Shown: positions 32,570-41,447, numbered from the stretch's first letter. The stretch is 55,692 nt of DNA from Nocardia lijiangensis NBRC 108240 (GCF_001613045.1 NZ_BDBP01000074.1:1-55692), one strand, 5' to 3'. The notes: a model not told the origin generated them from the sequence alone. A program made the numbers and translations.

Positions 32570-33100
32570 TCAAGCAATCACGCGCGTCTGAGCCATGGCA
32601 CCGAACATGCGGGAGATGCCCCGGCCTGCCGCATGCAGAGCCGGAACCGCGGTCCGGGCCGACGCCTCGTTGGGGACGACGACCGACAGCGCCGCCACGA
32701 TCCGCCCGCCCGCCGCGCGGACCGGCACCGCGATACCGGTGGCGCACTCGTCGACGAACCCGGGGCAATAGGCCAGGCCGGTGCGCCGGATCTCGCCCAG
32801 CGTCGTGCGCAGCAGATCGGGGTTGGTGATCGTGTATGGCGTCAGCGCACGCAGCGGGCCCGACAGCACCGATTCCTGGAGCTCGCGAGGTCCGTGCGCG
32901 AGCAGTACCAACCCGCTCGAGGTCGCGTGGAGCGGGAGCCGCCCGGCGACGCGGACCCGGTTGCGGACGGCTTGTGGCGCGGAGAGCCGTTCGATGTAGA
33001 GCACCTCACGGTCCTGCAGCACGCCCAATTGCACGTGGTGCCCGACCACGGCATGCAGATCGGCCATCACCGCCCCGTCGAACTCACAGCGCGGTGCGCT
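32570..33100 (-). pseudogene. IclR-family regulator lacking its HTH domain
   Basis: About 175 residues match only the IclR effector-binding domain: VGHHVQLGVLQDREVLYIERL, LPLHATSSGLVLLAHGP, GLAYCPGFVDECATGIAVPVRAAGGRIVAALSV, and the final helix with ALHAAGRGISRMFG. The roughly 75-residue N-terminal winged helix is missing; only a TTG start is possible at 33109, inside unrelated DNA. The break at about 33085-33105 coincides with the 5' break of the lipase remnant on the other strand. Confidence 0.75.
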
Positions 33101-33104
33101 CACG

Positions 33105-33248
33105 GGCAAGGCCGGTTCGGCAGTCGACTACAACGAATACCCCGGCCTCGACCACGAAAGCGTCGTCGCCCGCGGCGCCGAGGGCTTCCCGTCGTGGGCA
33201 GCCGATCGCTTCGCAGGCAAGCAGGCACCGAGCAACTGCCCCGCCTGA
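33105..33248 (+). pseudogene. 3' end of a secreted lipase gene (remnant)
   Basis: A forward frame without start encodes VDYNEYPGLDHESVVARGAE, then FPSWAADRFAGKQAPSNC and a stop. The catalytic-histidine segment (PGLDH) followed by W..DRFAG.PAPSNC is typical of the C-terminus of actinobacterial secretory (LIP-type) lipases. Everything upstream is replaced by the broken IclR gene. Confidence 0.6.
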
Positions 33249-33263
33249 CCGCACGGCCCGGTT

Positions 33264-34301
33264 TCAGGCATCGAGGCTCTGGACGAGCACGACCTTGCCG
33301 GTGACCGTGCCGGACTCGGCAAGTGCCATCGCACGGGCGGCTTCGGTCAGCGGAATGCGGGCAGCGACCTGGGGGCGCAGTGTTCCGTGCACGGCGAGCG
33401 CGAACACCGACCCCAGGTCTTCGGCGATCCGGTGACGGAAGCGGCCTGCGTTGCGCTTGCCCGCCCAGATGTTGAAGAAGTGGGCATGGCGGCGGTTGGG
33501 CAGCGCGTTCCACCACAGCAGCCGGGCGAACAGCTTCAGTACCGGCAGGCGTGAGTCGCCCGCATCATCACGGGTCGAGGCGGTGCCATAGGAGACGAGG
33601 GTGCCGCCGGGGGCGAGCAGCCGGAACGAGTCCACGATGCCCGGGCCGCCGATATGGTCGAACACGGCATCGACCCCGCCCGGGGCCAGCGCACGGACCT
33701 CGGCGGCCACGTCGCCGCGGTAGTCGATCCAGCTCGCGCCGAGCGCTTCGACCGCGGCACGGTTGCGCGGCGAGGCCGTGCCGAGGACCCGGATCCCCGC
33801 CGCACGGGCCAACTGCACCAGTGTCGAGCCGACGCCCCCGTTGGCGCCGTGGACCAGAATCGTCGCGCCACGGGGCACCGCGGCGGTGCGGTGCAGCATC
33901 TGCCAGGCCGTGATCCCGTTCACCACAAGCGTTTCCGCTTCGGCGGCGCCCAGGCCGACAGGCACCGGGACCACGTCCGCGGCGTCGAGAAGGATGTGGC
34001 TGGACCAGCCCCCGATCTTGGTCAGCGCGGCGACTCGCTGCCCGATCAGCGCGGGGTCGACCGACGCACCCGCCGCGGCGACGATGCCGACCAGGTCGTA
34101 GCCCGGCACGAACGGGAACGGCGGCTGGTCGTAGTACTTGCCCCGCCGCATCTGCTGCTCGGCGAAGGAAACGCCGGAGGCCTCCACCGTGACGAGCACC
34201 TGCCCCGCGGCGGGTGCGGGCAATTCGCGTGTGGTGATGAGCAATCCGTCGGGATCGACGGTGCCGGGGAGAACGATCTCGGTGGCGTGCACGGTGGACA
34301 T
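33264..34301 (-). CDS. MDR-family NADPH:quinone oxidoreductase-like enzyme
   Basis: 345 residues from the ATG at 34301, with AGGAGG eight bases upstream. GroES-like half: GVSFAEQQMRRGKYYDQPPFPFVPGYDLVG. Rossmann half: ILVHGANGGVGSTLVQLARAAGIRVLGTAS and VDAVFDHIGGPGIVDSFRLLAPGGTLVSYG. Zinc ligands are absent. The divergent-side TetR gene lies 88 bp upstream on the same strand, and operators flank both starts, so the enzyme is probably induced by its substrate, perhaps a quinone or enone. Confidence 0.87.
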   Translation of the reverse strand: MSTVHATEIVLPGTVDPDGLLITTRELPAPAAGQVLVTVEASGVSFAEQQMRRGKYYDQPPFPFVPGYDLVGIVAAAGASVDPALIGQRVAALTKIGGWSSHILLDAADVVPVPVGLGAAEAETLVVNGITAWQMLHRTAAVPRGATILVHGANGGVGSTLVQLARAAGIRVLGTASPRNRAAVEALGASWIDYRGDVAAEVRALAPGGVDAVFDHIGGPGIVDSFRLLAPGGTLVSYGTASTRDDAGDSRLPVLKLFARLLWWNALPNRRHAHFFNIWAGKRNAGRFRHRIAEDLGSVFALAVHGTLRPQVAARIPLTEAARAMALAESGTVTGKVVLVQSLDA

Positions 34302-34321
34302 AGGTGAAACCTCCTTGGTGA

Positions 34322-34339
34322 TGAGTGACTGTTCACTCA
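34322..34339. promoter_or_regulatory. TetR-type operator before the MDR gene
   Basis: TGAGTGACTGTTCACTCA has perfect 7-bp arms around CTGT. It lies 20 bp before the MDR start and matches the site at 34961 with one base difference. Confidence 0.7.
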
Positions 34340-34389
34340 CTTCGAGTGTCAAAGAAAGGCCCCCGAAGGGGCGGTGCGGTCGTGCCGGC

Positions 34390-34959
34390 TCAGCGGGCGG
34401 CCGGATGGCGGATGCCAGCGGCCAGAAGGGTGGCCCAGTCGCTGGTGTCGCCGTCCAGTCCCAGGGTGGTGATGAGATGGCAGAGCTGGCCGTAGGCCAT
34501 GAAACGCTGCACCTGCTCGTCGGTGGCGCCGGATCGTTGCTTGGCGAATTGCGTCGTGCGGGCCAGGCCGCGGCGCATCGCGTCGGCGACCTCGGGGATG
34601 TCGGCCGCGGACTGAGCGTGCACCTGCAGCATCAGCAGGTTCTTGTCGCTGATCAATTCGGCATAGGCACCACCCATCTCGTGCAGGATCTGCTCCGGGC
34701 TCGCCTCTCCGGCGCGGGTGGCCCCGGCCGACAGTGCCTTCTCGACGAGTTCGAAGCAGCGGTCCAGGGCGGCGACGAAGAGTGTGGTTTTGCCGGGGAA
34801 CAGCTTGAACACATAAGCCTGCGAGATCCCCGCCTTGGTGGCTACCGCGTTGGTCGGCGTGCCGTGGAATCCGGCACGGGCGAATTCCACGATCGCCGCG
34901 TCGATCACCACGTCGCGCCGGGCATCCGAGGTCGAGAGGGTGGCACCGGTCTTCGTCAT
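34390..34959 (-). CDS. TetR/AcrR-family transcriptional repressor
   Basis: 189 residues from the ATG at 34959. The HTH is VVIDAAIVEFARAGFHGTPTNAVATKAGISQAYVFKLFPGKTTLF; the helical effector domain contains FMAYGQLCHLITTLGL. The operator dyad TGAGTGACTGTACACTCA ends one base before the start codon, so the leader is extremely short or absent and autorepression is expected. It is followed by the MDR gene on the same strand, whose own promoter has the twin operator. Confidence 0.9.
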   Translation of the reverse strand: MTKTGATLSTSDARRDVVIDAAIVEFARAGFHGTPTNAVATKAGISQAYVFKLFPGKTTLFVAALDRCFELVEKALSAGATRAGEASPEQILHEMGGAYAELISDKNLLMLQVHAQSAADIPEVADAMRRGLARTTQFAKQRSGATDEQVQRFMAYGQLCHLITTLGLDGDTSDWATLLAAGIRHPAAR

Positions 34960-34960
34960 G

Positions 34961-34978
34961 TGAGTGACTGTACACTCA
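34961..34978. promoter_or_regulatory. TetR-type operator overlapping the repressor start
   Basis: TGAGTGACTGTACACTCA differs by a single base from the 34322 site, with 6-bp perfect outer arms. It is directly next to the TetR ATG. Confidence 0.7.
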
Positions 34979-35064
34979 CTCTCGCTCGGTGTCCAGCCGT
35001 CAGTCACACGCGGCCGCGTGGCCCGAAACCCCGATTCAGTTGTGGGCGTACACCAATAGACCCG

Positions 35065-35189
35065 GCTAGTGCCGCGTCCAGAATGGTCGGTGCGGTGACC
35101 GACCGAAGGCCCCCTTCATCCCGCCAGACCGACTAACGGTGACCTTTTGGTCGGATTGCGTGTCCAACCTTTGTGACCGGGGCACTAGC
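35065..35189. mobile_element. Possible MITE/IS relic with imperfect terminal inverted repeats
   Basis: GCTAGTGCC (35065-35073) and GGCACTAGC (35181-35189) are exact inverted ends. Comparing 26 bases inward, 19 or 20 positions match. No transposase frame fits within the 125 bp and no target duplication is clear, so this is either a non-autonomous insertion relic or chance plus regulatory dyads. The flanking 34980-35064 shows nothing else. Confidence 0.35.
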
Positions 35190-35211
35190 TCGAATTCGGC
35201 GGGTCGATCAC

Positions 35212-35276
35212 TCGCGTCGGTGAGAACTACCTATGTGGTCTCCTGCGAGGCGAATAGGTAGTTTTCGCCGACGCGA
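35212..35276. promoter_or_regulatory. Long inverted repeat upstream of the MFS operon
   Basis: Two 23-bp arms (35212-35234 and 35254-35276) pair with only two mismatches around a 19-nt loop. The core half-site is AACTACCTAT / ATAGGTAGTT. It lies 55 bp before the MFS start and is probably a large operator or a transcript hairpin controlling the operon. Confidence 0.6.
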
Positions 35277-35331
35277 AACACACTGTGCCGCTGGAAGTCT
35301 CCTTCTCGTCGACGAACGACGAGGAGGAACG

Positions 35332-36501
35332 ATGACCACCGCCCGGCACGCACCCCCGCGGGTGGCCCAGGCGACGCTGCTGGCCGCGGCCACGCTGACC
35401 ATCATGGCCGCGGCCATCATCGCGCCGAGTCTGCCCGCGATGACCGAGGTCTTCGACACGGCAGATGTATTGGTCAGGCTGACCCTGACGGTCACGTCGC
35501 TGGCGATCGCGATCAGTGCTCCGCTGAGCGGCACCGTCGCCGACCGAGTCGGGCGGCGACCGTTGCTCATCGGCAGCTTGGCGCTCTACGCGGTGGCGGG
35601 CACCGCAGGCTATTTCGTCTCCGATCTTGCCGTGTTGCTGGCCACCCGGGCACTGCTCGGTGTCGCGGTCGGCGGGATCATGACCGCGGTCAGTGCGTTG
35701 ATCACCGACTGGTTCGACGGACCACGGCGTGCTTCGTTCCTCGGGATGCAGCAGGCAGCGGCGAGCCTCGGGGGAGTGGTGTTCCTGCCACTGGCCGGTG
35801 TACTGGCCGGCCTGGACTGGAAACTGCCGTTCTGGATCTACGCCGTGTCCGCACTGATCTTGCCCTTCGCCGTGCTGACGATCGGTGAGCCCGCCCGCGC
35901 CGCCACACCCACCGCCGCGTCCGGCGGGTCACGGAACTCGTTGCGCATCTACGGAATCTACGCACTCGCACTGGTCGCGACACTCGCGTTCTTCATGGCA
36001 CCGACCCAATTGCCGTTCCTGCTCACCGATTTCCACGTCGGGCCCGCGGTCACCGGAATCGTGGTCGCCGGGAGCACACTGACCGGTGTCGTTGGTGCGC
36101 TGGCCTTTCCGGCCCTGCGCAACAGGCTCGCACCCACCACGATCACCACCATCAGCATCGGCCTGCTGGGGCTGGGCTGGCTGGTGATCGGCACCGCGGG
36201 ATCTGTCGCGCTGATCCTGGCCGGACTGCTCGTCGGCGGCATCGGCGTCGGCCTCGTTGTGCCCAACCTGAACCTGCGCCTTGCCGACCTGGCAGCCCCG
36301 GACCGGCGCGGCCAAGTCCTCAGCGGACTCGTCACCGGGATATTCCTCGGCCAGTTCCTCTCGCCGCTGGCCGTGCAACCACTCATCCAGACCATCGGCG
36401 TCGCCGACACTTTCGCGCTCAGCGGTGTCGCGATGACCGTGGGCGCGGCCCTGGCCGCGCTGCCCACCCTGCCACAGAACAAGAACAGGAAAGTCGCATG
36501 A
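35332..36501 (+). CDS. MFS transporter (12-TM, drug/sugar exporter type)
   Basis: 389 residues from the ATG at 35332, with GAGGAGGAA upstream. The order of hydrophobic helices gives about 12 TMs. The MFS motif A lies between TM2 and TM3 (GTVADRVGRRPLLIGS), and a weaker copy follows in the second half. The AraJ/EmrD-like pattern suggests export of drugs or small metabolites. It overlaps the next gene by 4 bp (ATGA), so the three genes to 37335 form an operon, preceded by the long inverted repeat. Confidence 0.9.
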   Translation: MTTARHAPPRVAQATLLAAATLTIMAAAIIAPSLPAMTEVFDTADVLVRLTLTVTSLAIAISAPLSGTVADRVGRRPLLIGSLALYAVAGTAGYFVSDLAVLLATRALLGVAVGGIMTAVSALITDWFDGPRRASFLGMQQAAASLGGVVFLPLAGVLAGLDWKLPFWIYAVSALILPFAVLTIGEPARAATPTAASGGSRNSLRIYGIYALALVATLAFFMAPTQLPFLLTDFHVGPAVTGIVVAGSTLTGVVGALAFPALRNRLAPTTITTISIGLLGLGWLVIGTAGSVALILAGLLVGGIGVGLVVPNLNLRLADLAAPDRRGQVLSGLVTGIFLGQFLSPLAVQPLIQTIGVADTFALSGVAMTVGAALAALPTLPQNKNRKVA

Positions 36502-36914
36502 TCTACCACGGCAACCGATTCACCATCAAGGCCTCCGCCACCCCCGAACAGGTCGAAGAGGCGCTCGAGAGCCTGCGCAACCAAGGCCGGGTCATCCCGT
36601 CGGTGAAGTCCTTCGTCGTCGGCCCCGACTACGGCGGCGAATACCACTACGGCGCGGTGTTCGCCATCGAGGACCTCGAGGGCTACTGGGAATACCTCGT
36701 GCATCCGGCCCACCTCAACACCGACCGGGTTGGACTGCCCCTGGTGGACAAGTTCGTGTCGTTCGACATCACCGACGACGAGGACCCGCAGCTGGCCGAC
36801 AAGATCGCCGAGCTGCACCAGCGCCGCTACGACACCATGCCCGACATCACCAAGCTCGTCTCCAAGCTCGGCGAATACACCGGCAGTGCTGCCCCCGGCC
36901 AGCACGGCGAATAG
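36498..36914 (+). CDS. Dabb (stress-responsive A/B-barrel) domain protein
   Basis: 138 residues: HGNRFTIKASATPEQVEEALESLRNQ, VKSFVVGPDYGGEYHYGAVFAIEDLEGYWEYLVHPAH and VSFDITDD are the strands and helix of the dimeric Dabb barrel. Some relatives are polyketide cyclases or monooxygenases and others have no known function. It is translationally coupled to the MFS gene and followed 7 bp later by the NTF2-like gene. Confidence 0.85.
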   Translation: MIYHGNRFTIKASATPEQVEEALESLRNQGRVIPSVKSFVVGPDYGGEYHYGAVFAIEDLEGYWEYLVHPAHLNTDRVGLPLVDKFVSFDITDDEDPQLADKIAELHQRRYDTMPDITKLVSKLGEYTGSAAPGQHGE

Positions 36915-36921
36915 GAGCACA

Positions 36922-37335
36922 ATGTCCTACGACAAGATCGCGCAGGCCTGGGTCGACATATGGAACGGTGACCTGTCGCTGGTCGAAGGCACCGTCCACC
37001 CGGATTTCGTCTCCCATGCCGCACCGCTGCTGGGCGGACCTCCCGCGGACACGACAGGCCGCGACAACCTCGGCACCTGGGTCGGCGGCATCCGGGCAGC
37101 TGTCCCCGACCTCCGCTTCACCGTTCAGGTCGGTCCACTGGTCGACGATCCCTACCTGGTGCTGCGCTGGCTCGGTCGCGGGACGTACCAGTCCGGTTTA
37201 CCCGGTGCAGCGCCCGGACCGACTCCGATCGAGTTCTTCGGCACCGACATCCTGAAGGTGACCGACAACCTGATCAGCGAGTACTGGGCCAACGCCGACA
37301 GCATGTGGGTCGCCCAGCAACTGGGCATTCACTGA
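36922..37335 (+). CDS. NTF2/SnoaL-like (ester cyclase-type) protein
   Basis: 137 residues from the ATG at 36922, with AGGAGC upstream. IAQAWVDIWNGDLSLVEGTVHPDFVSHAA, the strand LRFTVQVGPLVDDPYLVLRWLGRGT and FGTDILKVTDNLISEYW match the SnoaL-type polyketide cyclase fold. With a Dabb protein and exporter it forms a small operon that could modify and export an aromatic compound. It ends in a 7-bp convergent overlap with the LAL regulator gene. Confidence 0.85.
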   Translation: MSYDKIAQAWVDIWNGDLSLVEGTVHPDFVSHAAPLLGGPPADTTGRDNLGTWVGGIRAAVPDLRFTVQVGPLVDDPYLVLRWLGRGTYQSGLPGAAPGPTPIEFFGTDILKVTDNLISEYWANADSMWVAQQLGIH

Positions 37336-39998
37336 GGCTGCAGGTCGGGCAACTCCCGCAGCTGTCTGCGGGAGGTGATGCCCAGCTTGCGGAAGATGTT
37401 GCGCAGGTGGGCATCGATCGTGCGAGGGCTGAGGAAGAGCCGGTCGGCGACCTCTTTGGTCGTCGAACCGGCGGCCACGAGCCGCGCGATATGCATTTCC
37501 TGCATGGTCAGCTCGTCGTGGGTGCGGGTGGAACGGCTGCCCGCCTGGGCTCCGGTGGCCCGCAGTTCGTCTGCGGCACGACGGGCGAACGCTTCCATCC
37601 CCAACTCCGACAGCCGGTTGTGCGCACTGCGGAGCCGCTGGCGTGCATCCAGCTTGCGGTTCTGGCGGCGCAACCATTCCCCGTACAGCAGCTCGGTCCG
37701 AGCAAGGTACGGCGTGAGCCGGGTTCCGTCGAACAGGTCGATGGCCTCCAGATAGGCCGGTTCGTCCCCGGTGACGAGGGCGCGGGCGCACGCGGTGACT
37801 CCGGCAGCCCACACCGTGCCGCTCGGCTGGGTGCGTTCGGTCAGTGCCGCCAGCGCGGCCTCGGCTTCGGTGCTGCGGCCGCAGTGCACCGCGGCCTCGA
37901 TCAGCTCCGGCAGGGCGATACCCGCGAGGAACAGGTCACCACCGGCTGCGGCCCGCTGCGCGGCGGCCAGCGCCGCCGGATAGTCGGCCAGACCGTTGCC
38001 CAGCACCGATTGGGCCCAGTGGATGTTGGCGATGAGCTGCCCGGCGCCGCGGGCGTCAGCCGCCGCTGTCGCCGTGTCGAAGAGTTCGCGCGCTTCCTGC
38101 TGACGGCCGCGGATGGCGGCCAGGTGCAACCGCGGGTACATCGTCGGTGGTGCGCCGACGGCATCGGCGATCGCTTCCTCTTCCGCGATCGCCGACATCG
38201 CCGTGGCGAAGCCACCGGTGTGCACGGCGCCGGAGGCCACCTGGGCAAGACCGAGCCGCAGCATGACCGGCGAGCCGGAACTACGACCGGTTTTCATGAT
38301 CCACTCGGTGATCACGTTGTGCGCGTCGATGTCCCACAGTTCGCCCGCGACCATCGTGGCCAGTGCGGGACGGGCAGCGAACACGCCGACATCGGTGACG
38401 ATCGACCGCAGCAAGGGCGCCGCCGCCCGGTGCCCCCGGGTGGTCAGCGTGAGCAGTGCGTCCAGGATGTCCGGTGATGCCGGAGCCTGTGGGGCAGAAC
38501 CGGATGCACGGATCACCCGGTCCATCACCCCGCTGGCGCGGCCGACAGCCAACGCCATTTCCAGCGCGTCGAGGTAGCAGTCGCGCGACCATGCCGGATC
38601 CAGGGCGGCCAGCCGCTGCGCGGCGCGGAGCACGAACGACGGGCCGTCCCCGTCGCCGTGCCGACCGAACGCGATCTGCCCGCGTAGCAAGTCGATTCGA
38701 GCGAGCACCTCGTCGTCCAAGCCGCTGGTGTCCACGGTGGTCAGCAGATCCGAGGCTGCTTCGACAGCACCTGCTTCCACCGTGACCCGTACGGCAGCGA
38801 GTGTGCGTCCTGTGCGTTTGGCCGGGTCCAGCGACAGCGCCGCGGCGCGTTCGAGGAACGCTGCCGCGGCCGCGACGCCGCACCGGGCCTGGGCCCGTGA
38901 CGCGGATGCCTCCAGTTCGGCGGCAACGGCTTCGTTCGGCCCGGCACCGGCATGAGCTCGGTGCCAGGCGCGGCGGTCGGCGTCGGTGACCGGATCGGTT
39001 ACCTCGGCCAGCGCTCGGTGCACGGCATGCAGCTCCGTTGCGTCAGCAGCCCGGTAGACAGCCGACCTCGCCAGCGGATGACAGAACCGCACCCGCGTGC
39101 CGAACTCGATCAGGCCCGACACTTCCGCAGCGCCGCTCACCTCGACATCGACGCCGAGTTCGCGGGCCGCCGCCCACAACAGGGCCGGGTCGCCGGTCGG
39201 CTCGGCACTGGCGAGAGTCAACAGCAACCGCACCCGGGCGGGCAATGCCGCCAGCCTGGCCTGGAATCCACGCTCCACCCGGTTCGCCACCGACGACGTC
39301 TGGGGGAGAGCGAATCCATCGGTGTGCGGCAACTCCAGCAACGCCAGCGGGTTACCGCGCGCCTCGGCGAGGATCCGGTCACGCACCCGAGGATCGAGCG
39401 TGGACTGCAACAGCCCACGCGCCTCGTCGTCGGTCAGACCCTCCAGTTCCATACCGGGAAGCTCATCGAGCCCCTGGCGAGCCGCGAAGACCATCGCGAC
39501 CGGTTCCGAAGCGATCCGGCGGGCAAGAAACATCAACGCCTTCGTCGACGCATCGTCGAGCCAATGCGCGTCATCGATCACACACAGCACAGGGCGATTT
39601 CGCGCAGCCCCGCTGAGCAACTCCAGGACCGCCAACCCGATCCGAAACATCTCCGGCGCCCCGGTGGCCTGTCCGAACGCAACGCGCAGTGGCTCCGGCA
39701 TCTCATCCACACGCCCCAACACCGGCACACACAGCTGATGCAGTGCAGCGAAAGGCAACTCGGACTCGAACTCCGACCCGGACGCCCGCAGCACCAGGAA
39801 CCCAGGCGCTCGGCCGACCTGCTCGAGCAGGGCGCTCTTGCCGATGCCCGCTTCCCCCCGCAGTACCAGCGCACCGCCCCGGCCCTCGGCAGCCGAGTGT
39901 GTAAGTCCCTCCAGTCGGCCGATCTCGTCCTGCCTACCGACCAACGACGAACCATTCTGCACAGCGCGCAACCGTACTCGACGCTCATGAATCAGCAC
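37329..39998 (-). CDS. LAL-type large LuxR-family ATP-binding regulator
   Basis: About 889 residues from a GTG at 39998; the start is uncertain, because the frame is open to 40247 without homology and no ribosome site is clear. SSLVGRQDEIGRLEGL precedes Walker A (LRGEAGIGKSALLEQ), and Walker B is VLCVIDDAHWLDD. A long TPR-like helical region follows, and the C-terminus carries a LuxR HTH (TMQEMHIARLVAAGSTTKEVADRLFLSPRTIDAHLRNIFRKLGI). LAL proteins activate catabolic or biosynthetic operons after ligand and ATP binding. It is convergent with the MFS-Dabb-NTF2 operon, a possible target. Confidence 0.87.
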   Translation of the reverse strand: MLIHERRVRLRAVQNGSSLVGRQDEIGRLEGLTHSAAEGRGGALVLRGEAGIGKSALLEQVGRAPGFLVLRASGSEFESELPFAALHQLCVPVLGRVDEMPEPLRVAFGQATGAPEMFRIGLAVLELLSGAARNRPVLCVIDDAHWLDDASTKALMFLARRIASEPVAMVFAARQGLDELPGMELEGLTDDEARGLLQSTLDPRVRDRILAEARGNPLALLELPHTDGFALPQTSSVANRVERGFQARLAALPARVRLLLTLASAEPTGDPALLWAAARELGVDVEVSGAAEVSGLIEFGTRVRFCHPLARSAVYRAADATELHAVHRALAEVTDPVTDADRRAWHRAHAGAGPNEAVAAELEASASRAQARCGVAAAAAFLERAAALSLDPAKRTGRTLAAVRVTVEAGAVEAASDLLTTVDTSGLDDEVLARIDLLRGQIAFGRHGDGDGPSFVLRAAQRLAALDPAWSRDCYLDALEMALAVGRASGVMDRVIRASGSAPQAPASPDILDALLTLTTRGHRAAAPLLRSIVTDVGVFAARPALATMVAGELWDIDAHNVITEWIMKTGRSSGSPVMLRLGLAQVASGAVHTGGFATAMSAIAEEEAIADAVGAPPTMYPRLHLAAIRGRQQEARELFDTATAAADARGAGQLIANIHWAQSVLGNGLADYPAALAAAQRAAAGGDLFLAGIALPELIEAAVHCGRSTEAEAALAALTERTQPSGTVWAAGVTACARALVTGDEPAYLEAIDLFDGTRLTPYLARTELLYGEWLRRQNRKLDARQRLRSAHNRLSELGMEAFARRAADELRATGAQAGSRSTRTHDELTMQEMHIARLVAAGSTTKEVADRLFLSPRTIDAHLRNIFRKLGITSRRQLRELPDLQPQ

Positions 39999-40365
39999 AC
40001 TCAACGCTGGAAGCGCCCCGGGAAAGGAAACGCTCAGCCGCACAACAAGATGAGTGTCGGAGGCGTCCGATTGATCGCCTATCCGGCTGGCGGCTCTTCT
40101 TCCTGTCGTCACAGTGAATGCCGTTCCCGCCGAACAGGACCCACTGCACCGGCGGCGCGTAGCGCAGCCGATGGCGGCCGCAGATTCCAGAGCTGATGGC
40201 TCGGATGGGGCCCGGCCGGTACTTGTCGGGTTCTCGGGTAGAGCCACGCGGCCGAAGGCTACGCCTCAGGTAATCCGTTATGGCGGAAAGATATTCGCCT
40301 TGGCCTGTCGGTGTCCGATGTAAGTATGTTGCGCGACGAGAACGCTACGGAGTGAGGGGATTTCG
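39999..40365. other. Intergenic stretch without recognisable gene
   Basis: This 367-bp spacer separates the divergent LAL regulator and the TY-Chap-like gene. It must hold both promoters. I see no RNA gene, repeat or conserved frame in it; the forward and reverse frames here have no recognisable motifs. Confidence 0.5.
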
Positions 40366-41271
40366 ATGGTCGAACGTGAGTGGGAGAGGTTCGTTGCCGA
40401 CCTGTCCGGGGTATTGGATCGCAGTCCCGAGGAGACGGTCCTGAGCCTCGAATTCGCCGACGACGGGTTCGTGTCCTTCATCAAGACGCCGGACTCGCTG
40501 GGAGTAGACGTATCCGACAGCCTCGACGAGCCGGGACAGCAATACCTTCTCGAAGCGGGCTGGACCCGTCCACGCCCGGACTTCCCGACCTGGCATCGCG
40601 AGATCAGCCGACCAGGGTCGCAAGCCTGTCGCGAGATCGCGACGGAGGCGGTGCACACCATCCGAGAACTGTTCTCGGTTCGTTCACCGGAGGAAGTGTA
40701 CCCCCGGGGATGGGTAGACGGCCCCGGCGAAGTTCACTTCGGCCAGCTCCGTCCGGGTGCATCGATTCCTGCGGTCGGCGAGGTCGCGACGCTGGTATCC
40801 ATCGCCGAACTGCTCATACCCGATCAGCCCTGGCTCGTCGCCACCGTCCGCCACCGCTTGGAAGATCCCGAACAAGCCCACCACTTCGGGCCGTGGCGTG
40901 GCTTGCTCTCCGCGCTCGGAGAGCCCTACTTCGGTGGTCTCGGCGTGCTCGCGCAATTCGATTGGCAGGAAGACACCGACGCGATGTGCAAGGCCTTGCA
41001 GCAGCTCCCGTCGTGCCCGAAAGCACTGTCGTGGGACTGGTATCCCGCGTTCGCAGCGATGACGAAGGGGCGGCACAGCGGCGACGCCGCGGAATCGTTC
41101 CTGAAACGCGTGGCCGAAATCTGCCGCCCAACCGAGTTCGCTTTCGTTTCCCTCCAAAACCGCAGCGACGATTACGCGGTCACCTTCCTTCCGCGCAATC
41201 GACTGGACCGACTCCGCGCTCTGACTGCCCAAGCCGGCGAGGATGCGATCGAGCTACCGTTTCGCCGATAG
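40366..41271 (+). CDS. TY-Chap-like N-domain protein with DUF6630-like C-terminal region
   Basis: 301 residues, soluble and acidic. The first about 100 (EWERFVADLSGVLDRSPEETVLSLEF..., QQYLLEAGWTRP, ACREIATEAVHTIRELFSV) resemble the secretion-chaperone-like TY-Chap fold of actinobacteria. Residues 130-301 (IAELLIPDQPWLVATVRHRLEDPEQ, FGGLGVLAQFDWQEDTDAMCKALQQL, LSWDWYPAFAAMT) resemble DUF6630-type proteins. Neither domain has a function I can name. A weak GAGTGAGGGG ribosome site precedes the ATG. It stands alone, upstream of tRNA-Pro. Confidence 0.6.
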   Translation: MVEREWERFVADLSGVLDRSPEETVLSLEFADDGFVSFIKTPDSLGVDVSDSLDEPGQQYLLEAGWTRPRPDFPTWHREISRPGSQACREIATEAVHTIRELFSVRSPEEVYPRGWVDGPGEVHFGQLRPGASIPAVGEVATLVSIAELLIPDQPWLVATVRHRLEDPEQAHHFGPWRGLLSALGEPYFGGLGVLAQFDWQEDTDAMCKALQQLPSCPKALSWDWYPAFAAMTKGRHSGDAAESFLKRVAEICRPTEFAFVSLQNRSDDYAVTFLPRNRLDRLRALTAQAGEDAIELPFRR

Positions 41272-41447
41272 CCGCCCAGCGCGAACGCGAAGTGCGGCGA
41301 ACTCCCGCCCGGTGGTGCCCAGCACGAACGACACGGTGGATTCCGTGACCGGCTGCGGGCGGCAGGAGCCACCCCGTTTGACCAGCCGATTAGCTCTCCC
41401 GACACACACTGTTGTAATCTCTTCAAGCGCCCCAAGCGGGCGCACCA

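Noticed and set aside
36730..36921. Upstream extension of the NTF2-like gene by 64 codons
   Set aside because: It overlaps the Dabb gene in another frame; the ATG at 36922 has AGGAGC and begins the fold.
41429..41445. GCGCCC...GGGCGC hairpin just before tRNA-Pro as a terminator
   Set aside because: A short stem without T-tract, directly in the tRNA leader; no transcript is expected to end there.
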